A stretch of 64,000 nt of DNA, from the NCBI GenBank assembly GCA_016212475.1, contig JACRGC010000013.1, forward strand, positions 1-64,000. The letters are read 5' to 3'. The notes beneath the pieces are model-generated. The model had not been told where the DNA came from. It made no database searches and saw only the letters and a list, made by a program, of their open reading frames with translations. Each line of letters starts with the position of its first letter. Within the stretch, counting starts at the first letter, position 1. Position numbers and translations under genes: made by a program. The DNA comes from Microcaldota archaeon (GTDB lineage: Archaea; Micrarchaeota; Micrarchaeia; Norongarragalinales; SBBD01). This document shows positions 51,536-60,215 of the stretch, in pieces.

Positions 51536-52351
51536 TCATTGTTTTCCAATCGAATATTTCTTCCAAAAATAGGCAACTATTGCCAAATACCCGAAATAGC
51601 CGGCAACTTCCAGAGCCGATGGATCATCATTATATCCGACAACCGACCTGATTATTTTTCCGGCATCGGTTTGATCATCAAGCAATGATTTAGTGCTCCA
51701 AGCCTGATCTTTTAGAAAATTCAAAACACCAGCCTCCTGATACTCGTGGATCCCATGCGCAATTAGCCCAGCTGAAATGATTATCAAAACGGTTCCAGTT
51801 ACAAGGAAGAATTTCCGCAGATCAATTTTCATTGCTGCTTTGAAGAACATGAATGCCAAAACAATCGATGAGGCAATCCCAAGAAAGGCCCCAAAAAGGG
51901 AAATTCCGCCGTCTTCCCCGATTGCGGTTGCATTCAAAAATAAAATTATCTCTATTCCTTCCCGATAAACCGCAAAGAATGCAAACAGCAAAAGGCCAAT
52001 GCCGTATTTTTTATCCAAGCTCTCCTGAACCTTGTTTTTTATCTGCTCTGAAATGTTGCGCTGCCTTGCCATCCAAAAAACCATCGTAGTGACAAGGGCG
52101 GCTGCAATGAACATCGTTGTCCCTTCGAAGAGCTGCTCTGCGGTTCCTTCGAATTCGCCAAACAACATCGAAAAAACGTAAGCGGACAGTGCGCTTATCG
52201 CAATTCCTGCCCCAACTCCCATGAATACGAATTTTTCAAACTTTTTGTTGCCGGTTTTTGATAGGTATGCGAGTATGATCCCAATTATCAGTGCGGCTTC
52301 GAAAGTTTCCCGGAATGTAATTAAAAAACTTGGCAGCATAAACATCATCAA
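51536..52351 (-). CDS. FTR1-family high-affinity iron permease
   Basis: 271 residues, about seven membrane segments. Two REGxE-type motifs carry the iron-binding glutamates: RETFE (14-18) and REGIE (about 131-135), as in FTR1/EfeU. It imports iron, in other organisms after oxidation or with a periplasmic partner. Divergent from a regulator with a ferritin-like domain. Confidence 0.9.
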   Translation of the reverse strand: MMMFMLPSFLITFRETFEAALIIGIILAYLSKTGNKKFEKFVFMGVGAGIAISALSAYVFSMLFGEFEGTAEQLFEGTTMFIAAALVTTMVFWMARQRNISEQIKNKVQESLDKKYGIGLLLFAFFAVYREGIEIILFLNATAIGEDGGISLFGAFLGIASSIVLAFMFFKAAMKIDLRKFFLVTGTVLIIISAGLIAHGIHEYQEAGVLNFLKDQAWSTKSLLDDQTDAGKIIRSVVGYNDDPSALEVAGYFGYLAIVAYFWKKYSIGKQ

Positions 52352-52394
52352 TGGCCTAAAATCAATTGCTTGGTTCCATGTTTTTGGAAGGTAT

Positions 52395-52438
52395 GTTTTA
52401 AATACTTAACGTCGTTACAATGTTAACCTTTGTATAAA
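52395..52438. promoter_or_regulatory. Divergent promoters and dyad between FTR1 and its regulator
   Basis: GTTTTAAATAC (52395-52405) fits a rightward TATA box and, on the minus strand, TTTATACAAA (about 52429-52438) a leftward one. Between them are the perfect palindrome TAACGTCGTTA (52407-52417) and GTTAAC (52422-52427), a probable operator for the neighbouring HTH protein. Confidence 0.5.
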
Positions 52439-52457
52439 CACTGTTTAGGGTGGGCAC

Positions 52458-53225
52458 ATGAATAAACTATCAATTGAAGAGCTTCAAGGCGCTTTACGTG
52501 CATCTGTTGCAATTGAACTTGTGGAAATCCTTGGCTACACAAAATCCGATGCGGCGCGTGTAATGCACCTAACGCCATCGGCGCTTTCGCAATATCTGAA
52601 CCGCAAAAGGGGCGGAAAGGCATCTTCCGAATTCAACGGCTCAAAGGTTTTCCAAAAGCATGTAAAAGTTTTGGCTAACGCCCTTTCAAGGAACTTTAGG
52701 CAAAATGCTGCAATTGATCCATCAAGAAAATTTTTAGAAGTTACCGACAAATTGGTGCAGGACCTTTCCTTGAATGCAAAATCAGGCTCATCAAATGAGA
52801 CCCTTTCGAAAAAAGATATGGGCCATTGGCTAAAAGCTTTAAGGGCAAGGCTTGATGAGGAGCAAAATGCAGCAACCAATTGCATGAAATTTGCCCAAAC
52901 CAGCGGGGATGACCTGACTAGGACGTTATTTCGGCAAATTGCCAGCGATAGTTTGCGCCACGCGGATATTGTTTCGCTTCTTATGAGCAATGTTGACCGC
53001 AGCGAGCCGTTTTTTGGCTCAAAGCCTCCGCAAATCAGCCAAATCGAGGAAATGATCAAAAATGAGGAGAATGCGGACGAGGCAAACATTACTCATCTTA
53101 GGAAAAAGCTTGGCCCATCAGCTGCACTCCTGATTGATTCGATTGAAGCGGATGAAAGAAAGCACCTGCTTTTGCTTAAGGGGCTAAAAACACTGCTGAG
53201 GGATTTTGAAAAAAGCAAGCAATAA
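52458..53225 (+). CDS. HTH regulator fused to a ferritin-like domain (predicted iron sensor)
   Basis: 255 residues. N-terminal helix-turn-helix at about 20-50 (IELVEILGYTKSDAARVMHL, TPSALSQYLNRKRGG). From about 120 a four-helix ferritin/rubrerythrin-like domain: EEQNA (134-138), SLRHAD (165-170), KNEENADEAN (201-210) and EADERKH (230-236). These Glu/His positions are spaced like carboxylate-bridged di-iron sites. It is divergent from FTR1. I infer that it senses iron or peroxide and controls iron import; GGGTGGG precedes the ATG. Confidence 0.65.
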   Translation: MNKLSIEELQGALRASVAIELVEILGYTKSDAARVMHLTPSALSQYLNRKRGGKASSEFNGSKVFQKHVKVLANALSRNFRQNAAIDPSRKFLEVTDKLVQDLSLNAKSGSSNETLSKKDMGHWLKALRARLDEEQNAATNCMKFAQTSGDDLTRTLFRQIASDSLRHADIVSLLMSNVDRSEPFFGSKPPQISQIEEMIKNEENADEANITHLRKKLGPSAALLIDSIEADERKHLLLLKGLKTLLRDFEKSKQ

Positions 53226-53248
53226 ATTCAAATTTGAGCTTGCGCAAA

Positions 53249-53365
53249 CTATATTTTGCGGCAATTTTTGTATTTGATCCGCTTGTCGCCAAGACGCGAC
53301 AAGCCGTATTTGCCGCAAAACCAGCACTTGCGGCCATGTAAGTACAACGAGTTTCCGATTGGCAT
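53249..53365 (-). pseudogene. Zinc-ribbon fragment, probable transposase or regulator remnant
   Basis: A 38-codon frame: MPIGNSLYLHGRKCWFCGKY then GLSRLGDKRIKYKNCRKI. The CxxC...GxxRLGDKRIKYKNC pattern resembles the N-terminal zinc ribbon of transposases or related proteins, but the fourth ligand is cut off by a stop. No clear SD precedes it. A 9-bp hairpin (GCTTGTCGC/GCGACAAGC, 53281-53304) lies inside. Confidence 0.4.
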
Positions 53366-53458
53366 AGAGGTAAAAAGAACAAAAAAGTAGTTAAATTGGT
53401 CCATTTTTTATCACCGTCTTTCTAAAACATCAACGGCATGCTATACTTGAAGGATCGC

Positions 53459-54556
53459 TCACGCATGCAATTTAATTCCCATTTTCTTGGCAATCATGTA
53501 AACATATTGCTTGGAGCACCCAGAAAGGGAGGCCAACGTGCCAAGATTCCTATAGCCTGCATTCAAATTCTTAATCAGCCTATCTTTAGCAAAACCGGTA
53601 GGTTCCGTTTTGTCCCTTTTGAAATATTCGTGCATTTTTTCCTTGCTGACTAAGATTTTTTCGTCCTTAAGCTCAATTACTTTTGCTTCAGCCCATTTCT
53701 TTAGCAGTAATTTTGAAACCGAGGCATTTAGAAAATACATTTTTTGCAACTCGTTCATAGTTGTTGAGTTCTTTTTGCAGTATGCAAGAATTTGATGCTC
53801 CACTTCTTTTGTTGTCAGCCTCGAAATAACGTTTGAGGTAAAATCAGTTAAGGTTTCGCGCGCTTTTTGCTCATTTGAAAGATTTAAGAGCGCCCTATAG
53901 TACTCTGGCAGCTCCCGGATGAAAAACCAGCTTAGATTCCATGCCGTACCGCTGCCAACCTTCTCACGTCTTTCGCCCCCTATTAATCTTCTTGTCAAAT
54001 ATGAATAATCCAGATCCTTGCTTGAGAGCAAGGTTGCAACAATATCATTCAAATCCGTATCCTTCTGCAAATTGCTCTGCAAATATCTGCCAACTTTTGA
54101 AGCAATAAGATCCTCTCTTGAAATTGCATATCCCATTGCTGTTGGCCGAACACTTTTCCAGGATTCTTCCGTCATGGGCACCGTATAAAGCTTGTTTTCC
54201 CAGATTTCAAAGAAGATCTTTGAAGGCAAATCTATGACTAATTCAGCGTCTTCGTCAGGTTTTATTTTATGGGCGTATAGCATCTTTAGTTCTCCTGCAA
54301 GAAGCTCAGCGACTTCGATTTTATTGTCCTTAACTACTATATCAACATCCTTAGTTGGCCGTATCTGCACATTGTGAGCCGCAACTGCGGGAGCTCCAAA
54401 GAGCGCATAGCCTACATTATGTTTCTCCAAAACGCTTTTTGCTTCATTTAATTTTGGTATCCATGTGGCCGGATCGATCTTTGCGTCTCCTTCTTTAAAG
54501 AATTTGTTTGCAGCAACTTCCTTGAATTTTCTTTTGTTTTTTGGCTCGTCATCCAT
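53459..54556 (-). CDS. Nucleotidyltransferase-domain protein, AbiEii-like
   Basis: 365 residues. GYALFGAPAVAAHNVQIRPT followed by KDVDIVV has the Gly-Ser-type and DxD nucleotidyltransferase motifs in the AbiEii/DUF form (G-A-AA...R-T-DVD). The C-terminal quarter is Lys-rich with an HTH-like end (NLGTLASLSGCSKQYVYMIA). It lies 9 nt behind the winged-helix gene at 54566, an operon arrangement like AbiE type IV toxin-antitoxin systems. Role as toxin inferred. Confidence 0.65.
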   Translation of the reverse strand: MDDEPKNKRKFKEVAANKFFKEGDAKIDPATWIPKLNEAKSVLEKHNVGYALFGAPAVAAHNVQIRPTKDVDIVVKDNKIEVAELLAGELKMLYAHKIKPDEDAELVIDLPSKIFFEIWENKLYTVPMTEESWKSVRPTAMGYAISREDLIASKVGRYLQSNLQKDTDLNDIVATLLSSKDLDYSYLTRRLIGGERREKVGSGTAWNLSWFFIRELPEYYRALLNLSNEQKARETLTDFTSNVISRLTTKEVEHQILAYCKKNSTTMNELQKMYFLNASVSKLLLKKWAEAKVIELKDEKILVSKEKMHEYFKRDKTEPTGFAKDRLIKNLNAGYRNLGTLASLSGCSKQYVYMIAKKMGIKLHA

Positions 54557-54565
54557 AAAGACAAC

Positions 54566-55147
54566 CTAATTAGAATTATTGGCAAACATGGCTCTTTTTT
54601 GGGTTATTTCGTCTGCAAAACGGTAACCGGACATCTTCTCATATGAAATCTTATCAATTACACTTGTTTTAACCACTATTTTTTGCGTTGCCTGCCCAAT
54701 TGCTTCAAAAATGCTTGAAACGGGGATAAATTCATTGGCTTTCATAATTTCCTTTACCTTTTTCGCGTCTTTTTGGGTTTTAACAGCAATCCATATCTGA
54801 TTTGTCATTGGTCCTCCGGCATATTTTACCTTAGTTGGGCCATAAAATGCATAATCAATGGCATTTTTCTCAAAATAATCACCAATCATTTTTTCCGGAT
54901 TCATTGCCATTATTTGATAGTTTTGGGCAATTTCTATAAACTTTTGGACAATGGGGTTATCCGTGTTCACAAAAACTTGGAAGTTTTTGCCTTCTTTTCT
55001 AATTGTAACGTAGCCTATTCTTTCAAAATTCTTAATAATTCGCCAAACCGTAGCTACTGGTATGTCGACTACCCTGGCAATTTCATTGATGGAACGGCAT
55101 ATTTCCGCAGATGCTATAACACGCATGTTGCGATAAAACGGATACAT
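54566..55147 (-). CDS. Winged-helix regulator / antitoxin candidate of the nucleotidyltransferase pair
   Basis: 193 residues. The N-terminal winged helix (SINEIARVVDIPVATVWRII, KNFERIGYVTIRKEG) is followed by a domain with YAFYGPTKVKYAGG and IWIAVKTQKDAKKVKEIM that resembles AbiEi-type antitoxin C-terminal regions. AGGTGTGAC precedes the ATG. Upstream palindrome and TATA box suggest autoregulation. Confidence 0.6.
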   Translation of the reverse strand: MYPFYRNMRVIASAEICRSINEIARVVDIPVATVWRIIKNFERIGYVTIRKEGKNFQVFVNTDNPIVQKFIEIAQNYQIMAMNPEKMIGDYFEKNAIDYAFYGPTKVKYAGGPMTNQIWIAVKTQKDAKKVKEIMKANEFIPVSSIFEAIGQATQKIVVKTSVIDKISYEKMSGYRFADEITQKRAMFANNSN

Positions 55148-55460
55148 GTCACACCTACTTAGATTAAGCGCTTATAACAACTACTTACTAATAATCATTT
55201 CATTAATGAAATAGTATATTTATAAGGGTATTTAAGTATTTGGTTCTTTGGTTTTTTAGGGGTTTAAAAGTAAAGGGACTAAAAAATAACCCTTTATCCC
55301 TTTAAAACTTTAAAACAATACACTTGCAACCTTCAAATCCGGCGGTCCGGCGGCAAATGGCCTTTTGGACTTCCCTTGCAAATCAATTCATAAGGAAAAT
55401 TCAAATTAGGTCTGGATAAGTTGAAATAGATTAGACAAATCCATCTTAACTTCCGTCAGT
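55148..55460. other. Intergenic region upstream of the AbiE-like pair
   Basis: 313 nt without a gene. It contains a palindrome and TATA box (listed separately), an AT-rich stretch with repeated CCCTTTA/TAAAGGG motifs near 55274-55307 that can form a hairpin, and a GC-rich patch CCGGCGGTCCGGCGG near 55338-55352. Confidence 0.5.
55197..55225 (-). promoter_or_regulatory. Palindromic operator and TATA box of the AbiE-like pair
   Basis: ATTTCATTAATGAAAT (55197-55212) is a perfect 16-bp palindrome. On the minus strand it directly follows the TATA box TTATAAATA (55217-55225), about 50 nt before the start of the winged-helix gene, so protein binding here would block transcription. Confidence 0.6.
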
Positions 55461-56174
55461 TTAAATTGCTCCAACTACTTTTAGGGTCAAAATCAAAACA
55501 GGCTGATGCAGCAAATATATCCCAAGCGAATGCCTCCCTAGGAATGCGATTTTTTCAACTGCTGCCTTTCCAAATCCATTGTATTCACTTGGTTTCCTCC
55601 TGTTGAATATTTTTTCCCCAACAAAAATTCCGAGCATGAAATATCCGATCCACGGAAAAACCGGCAAATAATCAAATGTTGCCATGCCTACTGGGAATAC
55701 CCCGAACATCAAAAGGAAGGGGTTGTAGGTAATTATTGACTGAACCCAAATCCCGAGCAGAATGGAAATAGGTGCCAACGGGAGTAGGAATTTGTTTGCA
55801 TTCCCAAATCTTTTTTCAAAATCCGCCATAATAATGAGGCTAAACCCAATCAGGTGCAAAACCCCAAACCAAACCGTGTATTTGCTATCGAAGAGGTAGG
55901 TTATGATTGTTATCAAAAATGCGAAAAAAAGGATTTTCTTCCCATGGTCGATACGCTTTGAATACCTTGCAATTGCATCCCCCCTAATCAAAGTAAAACT
56001 GATCCCTGCAATGAATACGAACATGAATGCAACCGTTCTTGAAAAAAGCCAACCTGTTGCAGCATGGATCATGGGCATTGCAAATCCAAAATAATCGAGT
56101 GCGTAGGCCCAGTTGTAGGCAACCATCCCAATTACTGCAATTCCCCTAAGGAAATCAATGTTCCAAAAGCGCAT
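55461..56174 (-). CDS. DUF1624 / HGSNAT-like membrane acyltransferase
   Basis: 237 residues, about seven membrane segments. FWNIDFLRGIAVIGMVAYNW near the N-terminus and FLGRHSLGIYLLHQPVLI at the C-terminus are the hallmarks of the heparan-alpha-glucosaminide N-acetyltransferase/DUF1624 family. Probably acylates a surface glycan; substrate unknown. Confidence 0.8.
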   Translation of the reverse strand: MRFWNIDFLRGIAVIGMVAYNWAYALDYFGFAMPMIHAATGWLFSRTVAFMFVFIAGISFTLIRGDAIARYSKRIDHGKKILFFAFLITIITYLFDSKYTVWFGVLHLIGFSLIIMADFEKRFGNANKFLLPLAPISILLGIWVQSIITYNPFLLMFGVFPVGMATFDYLPVFPWIGYFMLGIFVGEKIFNRRKPSEYNGFGKAAVEKIAFLGRHSLGIYLLHQPVLILTLKVVGAI

Positions 56175-56285
56175 GCATGGTTTAAGCTAATGGAATATAA
56201 AAAACTAAAAGAAAAGGCAAACGCTCCTTCATTTGCCTAAAATAAAGTGCGGAGTAAACAAAATGCCTTTTTTTCCAAAATCACT

Positions 56286-57491
56286 TTATTGCGCAGTTGC
56301 CGGCAATTTTGGCGTTGTAACCGTCTTGTTGAGGGCAAGGTCAAAATATGCCGATTCCTCAAGCACCTCAAAATTCCTGAATACAAACCATCCATCCTTT
56401 TCAAATTCTCCAATCTGCTTATGGACGAACATGAACGCCGCATTTCCCTTGACTTCTGGCGAAATCAGAAGGGTTGGCACCTTTGTTATGTTGTAGATTT
56501 TTGTGAAGTTCTTCCCAACCGGCGAATCATAATCGTAGTAAAGAGTTGTGCTTGCAACCACGCCTAGCTGGGTTAGCGCGCCAACGTGCACTGTGTAATC
56601 GTAGCAGGATGGTTCGCAGCTAGCACCGGCTTTTATGAAAACCATTGTGATTTTGCCCTCCTCCTTTCCGGAAGTCAAATTGTAGAACGGCGGATTCAGG
56701 TTCCTTAAAATGTAATTGCCATCCGATTCAATTGTTCCAATCCTTTTGAACGCAGTTGCAAATTCGGGGTATGTTTCAATATCCTTTGAAACAATGATCG
56801 CAGGGAGCATTGTGATGCTGTACTTTTGGATCAGTTCCGATCCTTCCTTGCTTTGCGCGGTGAATTCCTTATCCGAATTGGCAACAATTCCATAAACCTG
56901 CTTTAGGTATTCTGCGAGTTGGCTTGAATTGAGGGCGTCTCCATAAATCGGGACTGTCGAATGCTTGCAGGCAACACAGCCCGGTTCGTAAATTGTTGTG
57001 AAATCAACCTTGCCAACAACTTTTCCGGTTGTCAAATCAAGGTATGGCGGGGCAATGTCCTTTAGCACATATTGCGAGCCAAATTTTTCACCGGCTTTGA
57101 TCAATAGCGCTTCCAAATCCTTGACCTTATCGACATCGCCCGAAATTATGATGGTTGGGACTTTTGTTATGTTGAACTGCTTTAGAAGTTTTTTGCCCTC
57201 TTCGGATGAATATGTGAATTTTTGCTGGTTTACCTTTGCTCCATTTTCCTGCAAAACATACGCAAAAGCATCAATTGCAAAGCAATCGGGGCATTCTGGC
57301 ACTGAAAGCGTGATTATTTCAAATTTTGGAGCTGTAACAGAAGGCGTTGGCGTAATTGTTGTGACCTGAACAGATGGGTTGATTCCGGTATTCCCCTTTC
57401 CAATTCCTTGGATCACAAAAAATGCAGCTACTGCAACAACAATTACCAGTATTCCAATTATTACTTTTGAAAATAATCCCTTCATTTCCAT
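56286..57491 (-). CDS. Membrane-anchored protein with three thioredoxin-like domains
   Basis: 401 residues. An N-terminal anchor (VIIGILVIVVAVAAFFVIQG), a Thr/Pro linker, then three thioredoxin-fold units of about 110-120 residues, each with a Cys motif near its start and a cis-Pro loop: CPDC (67-70), CVAC (172-175) and CEPSC (292-296; unusual spacing). Probably an extracytoplasmic disulfide carrier. AGGTGATCTG precedes the start. Confidence 0.78.
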   Translation of the reverse strand: MEMKGLFSKVIIGILVIVVAVAAFFVIQGIGKGNTGINPSVQVTTITPTPSVTAPKFEIITLSVPECPDCFAIDAFAYVLQENGAKVNQQKFTYSSEEGKKLLKQFNITKVPTIIISGDVDKVKDLEALLIKAGEKFGSQYVLKDIAPPYLDLTTGKVVGKVDFTTIYEPGCVACKHSTVPIYGDALNSSQLAEYLKQVYGIVANSDKEFTAQSKEGSELIQKYSITMLPAIIVSKDIETYPEFATAFKRIGTIESDGNYILRNLNPPFYNLTSGKEEGKITMVFIKAGASCEPSCYDYTVHVGALTQLGVVASTTLYYDYDSPVGKNFTKIYNITKVPTLLISPEVKGNAAFMFVHKQIGEFEKDGWFVFRNFEVLEESAYFDLALNKTVTTPKLPATAQ

Positions 57492-57569
57492 CAGATCACC
57501 TTAATTTAGGTAATTTATTTGATTGAAAAGCTTAAAAAATCAACTAAATGCATAAGTTTTGGAGTTTGC

Positions 57570-57986
57570 ATGGAAAATAGCACAATCAGCAAGATTCTAA
57601 CCTCCTTTCATAATATTGCAGTTGTTGGCATATCGGATGACCTCACTCGCCCAAGCAACTATGTTGCCAAATACCTGCTATCAAGAGGATATGTAATTAT
57701 CCCAATTAATCCGAATTTGGAATATTGGGAAGGGATCAAGGCTTATGCCTCATTAAATTCCATTCATTCCGAAGTTGAAGTTGTTTGCGTATTCCGAAAA
57801 AGCGAATTTGTGCCGGATATTGCAAAGGAGGCAATTTCAATTGGCGCGAAGGCAATTTGGATGCAGGAAGGGGTAATCAACAAGGAAGCTGCAAATTTGG
57901 CGATAAAAAACGGCCTTTTGGTTGTGATGGATAAATGCATGAAAAAAGAGCATGAGAAAATGGTTTTGGATTCCAAATCCCATTAA
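57570..57986 (+). CDS. CoA-binding domain protein (YccU-like)
   Basis: 138 residues from the ATG at 57570 (GGAG upstream). NIAVVGISDDLTRPSNYVAK, GYVIIPINPN and GAKAIWMQEGVINKEAANLA mark the small Rossmann-fold CoA_binding family. Residues ...VVMDKCMKKEHEKM end as in the family. Physiological role unknown. Overlaps the convergent peptidase gene by 4 nt. Confidence 0.88.
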   Translation: MENSTISKILTSFHNIAVVGISDDLTRPSNYVAKYLLSRGYVIIPINPNLEYWEGIKAYASLNSIHSEVEVVCVFRKSEFVPDIAKEAISIGAKAIWMQEGVINKEAANLAIKNGLLVVMDKCMKKEHEKMVLDSKSH

Positions 57987-58723
57987 TCAAATATTTCGGC
58001 CTTCCTTCTTGCGCCTTCTAGGAATTTTTTGGTTAGCTGGCGGCTTTTGGCAAAATCATCCGCGCGTTTTTCCTCGTAATGCGAATATGCTATTGGTATT
58101 GCCCTAGCCAGCGGGGAAAACCTGTTTAGGATTGCTAGGGAAATCTTGATGTGCGCAGAACCGTTGGCAAGATGATTCAATTCGTGGAGCAAAACCGCCT
58201 CAATCTCCTTTTTTGAGAGGAGTTCTTGCATCCCAAGCGACATGAAAATTGCCGGTGTAAGCCCGCCAATCGAATAAGCCATCACTTTTTGGGAATCCAG
58301 GACATATATGGGCGGCATCTTGATTCCCAATTGCTTTGCCTCTTTGCCAATGAATTCGGAAAATTTATTGCTCTTGAATGTGCCGAACCTATAAAACCTT
58401 GGAAGCATAAGCCAACCTATTGCCATTGACATCAATATGGATATGGGAAATAGCAGCAAACCGGCGCGCGCAATCGTTACTGGGCATTCTGCACCGATGG
58501 AAGCGCATGTAAGTGTTGATGCCAGCAAAACCGCCGGAAATGAAATCAGGGAAAGATGAGCATAAATAAGCCCAAGCCGTACCCTGAAATCAAGTTTTTG
58601 GTCCCGAAGCTTGATAATGATCAAAAGTGCCAGGGCAATTGAAAGTGAGCTCAAAGTCAGGCTGGTGCTATTTTGCAGGAACGCTTCTATTCCAAAAACC
58701 AGATGATCCCACATTTCAAACAT
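57983..58723 (-). CDS. M48/M56-type membrane zinc metallopeptidase (BlaR1-like)
   Basis: 246 residues with about three or four membrane segments, then the zinc-peptidase domain: EIEAVLLHELNHLANGSAHI (HExxH at about 178-182) and the later SHYEEKRADDFAKS carrying the third ligand Glu. Encoded beside a BlaI-type repressor and in the same direction, so it may cleave that repressor on a signal, as BlaR1 does; no penicillin-sensing domain is seen. Confidence 0.75.
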   Translation of the reverse strand: MFEMWDHLVFGIEAFLQNSTSLTLSSLSIALALLIIIKLRDQKLDFRVRLGLIYAHLSLISFPAVLLASTLTCASIGAECPVTIARAGLLLFPISILMSMAIGWLMLPRFYRFGTFKSNKFSEFIGKEAKQLGIKMPPIYVLDSQKVMAYSIGGLTPAIFMSLGMQELLSKKEIEAVLLHELNHLANGSAHIKISLAILNRFSPLARAIPIAYSHYEEKRADDFAKSRQLTKKFLEGARRKAEIFD

Positions 58724-58792
58724 ATAGAAAATTTGGCGCCCCTAGGATATATACGTTCCTATTTTATTATTCCTGAATTTTTTTAGATGGCA

Positions 58793-59149
58793 TTACTTCT
58801 TGTATTTTTCATTGAAATAGCTGACCGCCGATTGCCCAAACCTTTCGACAAGCTTGTCGACTGCCTGCGAAACTATTGATTTTTCGAACTCGGCCTTGTT
58901 TAGCCTTGCAGAATAAATGTAGTGGATCCCTCCCCTGCCCTTGTCGATTTTCCTTAGGACGAGTTTTTTTGAAAAGAGCCTATCGAGTGAAACCGCAACC
59001 GATGTGAGCGCGCATTTTCCCCGGAGCAGTTTGTGGATGTCCCTAACGGTCATCTCGCCGCCCTCCCAGAGCTTTGAGAGCACGTCCGATTCCAGCGGCG
59101 AAAGCACCGTGTCGGCAGAAACATCCCCCTTCCCGAAATTGATTTTCAT
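58793..59149 (-). CDS. BlaI/MecI/CopY-family repressor
   Basis: 118 residues from the ATG at 59149 (an ATG at 59161 is the alternative). SPLESDVLSKLWEGGEMTVR, DIHKLLRGKCALTSVAVSLD and RLFSKKLVLRKIDKGRGGIH form the winged helix of this family, followed by a dimerisation helix. The next gene downstream encodes a membrane peptidase. Probably controls both itself and the divergent 59331 operon. Confidence 0.82.
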   Translation of the reverse strand: MKINFGKGDVSADTVLSPLESDVLSKLWEGGEMTVRDIHKLLRGKCALTSVAVSLDRLFSKKLVLRKIDKGRGGIHYIYSARLNKAEFEKSIVSQAVDKLVERFGQSAVSYFNEKYKK

Positions 59150-59228
59150 TAATTTTACCATGCCAATTTACTGATTTTCCCTCTTAATAAGCATTTCTAT
59201 TGCTGCAAAGCTTTGCATGTTAGCAAAA

Positions 59229-59262
59229 GGTTTAAATACCTTAACCGTTACATAGTTTGTAA
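59229..59262. promoter_or_regulatory. Symmetric TATA box and TTACA-N5-TGTAA operator
   Basis: GGTTTAAATACC (59229-59240) is almost palindromic and could serve both directions. TTACATAGTTTGTAA (59248-59262) follows, a perfect dyad of TTACA/TGTAA like the TACA/TGTA sites bound by BlaI, MecI and CopY. It lies just downstream of the rightward TATA box, a position that would block initiation. Confidence 0.65.
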
Positions 59263-59330
59263 AGCTTTTCAAGCAATGGAATACAAAAGGGTTCCGGAAC
59301 CTGAAAAGCCATTCAAGAGGTGCAAATGAA

Positions 59331-60152
59331 ATGGATGAAAACAAGGGGCATGAACAAAAAAAGGATGACGGGCTGCCAAAGGTGCAGTATGTTTTGATTA
59401 TTGCTTTGGTTGGATTAATGGCCTTCAACCAATTGCAAATGGCAAACCTTCAGAACGCAAATTCCGACCATTATTCAAGGATGGTTTTGATGGCTTCGCA
59501 AATCCAGCAACAAGGAGTGGCTAGCCAATCAATTTCGCAATCAGCCAATGGCGCACAACAAACTTCCCAGCAAATCCAAACAGCCGCGTCAGGGCCTGCG
59601 CCCATTGACTTGCAGGCAATTGCTAACAAGGTCATTCCCCGCGGAATCCCTGCGGTTTACGGCACTGAATTGAAGGTGAATTTTGATGATCCCATCAATT
59701 CAATGAATGTCCTAGCCAAGCTAGATGACGGGAATGGCATGGCGGACCCTGCGATGAATGCAAGGTATGTAAAAATTGGCTCGCAGATTGCATGCGAATA
59801 TTGCTGCGGAGCTACAGCCCTTGTATCCGGAAGCGGATCTGCGGCATGCGGCTGCGCCCATTCATATGCAATGAGGGGGCTTGCAAAGTACATTATTTCA
59901 AAGCATGGCTCCGAATTCACGGATGACCAAATCCTCTTGGAATTGGGAAAATGGAAAACGATGTTCTTCCCAAAGCAAATTTTAACCAAGGCGGTTGAAT
60001 TTGCCTCTGCTGGAAAGGACATCAATACCGCTGATTTGACCTCCAACAAATACCGGGGTTTTGTGGCGCCTGCGCAACCAGCCCAAAGCGGGCCTGCCGG
60101 GGGCGCAGCAACGGATTTGAATGGCCTTCCCAATATGGTCGGAGGATGTTAA
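59331..60152 (+). CDS. Secreted/anchored Cys-rich protein ending GLPNMVGGC
   Basis: 273 residues. A signal anchor (VQYVLIIALVGLMAFNQLQM, 19-38), a Gln/Ser-rich linker, then a conserved-looking Cys cluster IACEYCCGA (C155, C158, C159) and AACGCAHSYAMRGL (C173, C175, H177), reminiscent of PCYCGC-type metal-binding proteins. A Pro/Ala/Gly linker leads to the C-terminal GLPNMVGGC. The last nine residues are identical in the next gene. GAGGTG lies 8 nt upstream. Role: extracytoplasmic metal or thiol chemistry, inferred. Confidence 0.7.
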   Translation: MDENKGHEQKKDDGLPKVQYVLIIALVGLMAFNQLQMANLQNANSDHYSRMVLMASQIQQQGVASQSISQSANGAQQTSQQIQTAASGPAPIDLQAIANKVIPRGIPAVYGTELKVNFDDPINSMNVLAKLDDGNGMADPAMNARYVKIGSQIACEYCCGATALVSGSGSAACGCAHSYAMRGLAKYIISKHGSEFTDDQILLELGKWKTMFFPKQILTKAVEFASAGKDINTADLTSNKYRGFVAPAQPAQSGPAGGAATDLNGLPNMVGGC

Positions 60153-60215
60153 ATCCCAATGGATTTTTTTCTTTTTTATTTTTTTTTGAAAATGAAACAT
60201 AATAGGTGAATTGAA

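Noticed and set aside
51270-51566. 98-codon minus-strand frame overlapping the ends of trxB and FTR1
   Set aside because: Composition is poor and it lacks a good start site; the better frame here is the 50-codon membrane protein at 51368-51520 with a strong SD.
55330-55365. GC-rich segment with TTCAAATCC resembling a tRNA T-arm
   Set aside because: The flanking bases cannot form a T-stem and no acceptor or anticodon arm is present.
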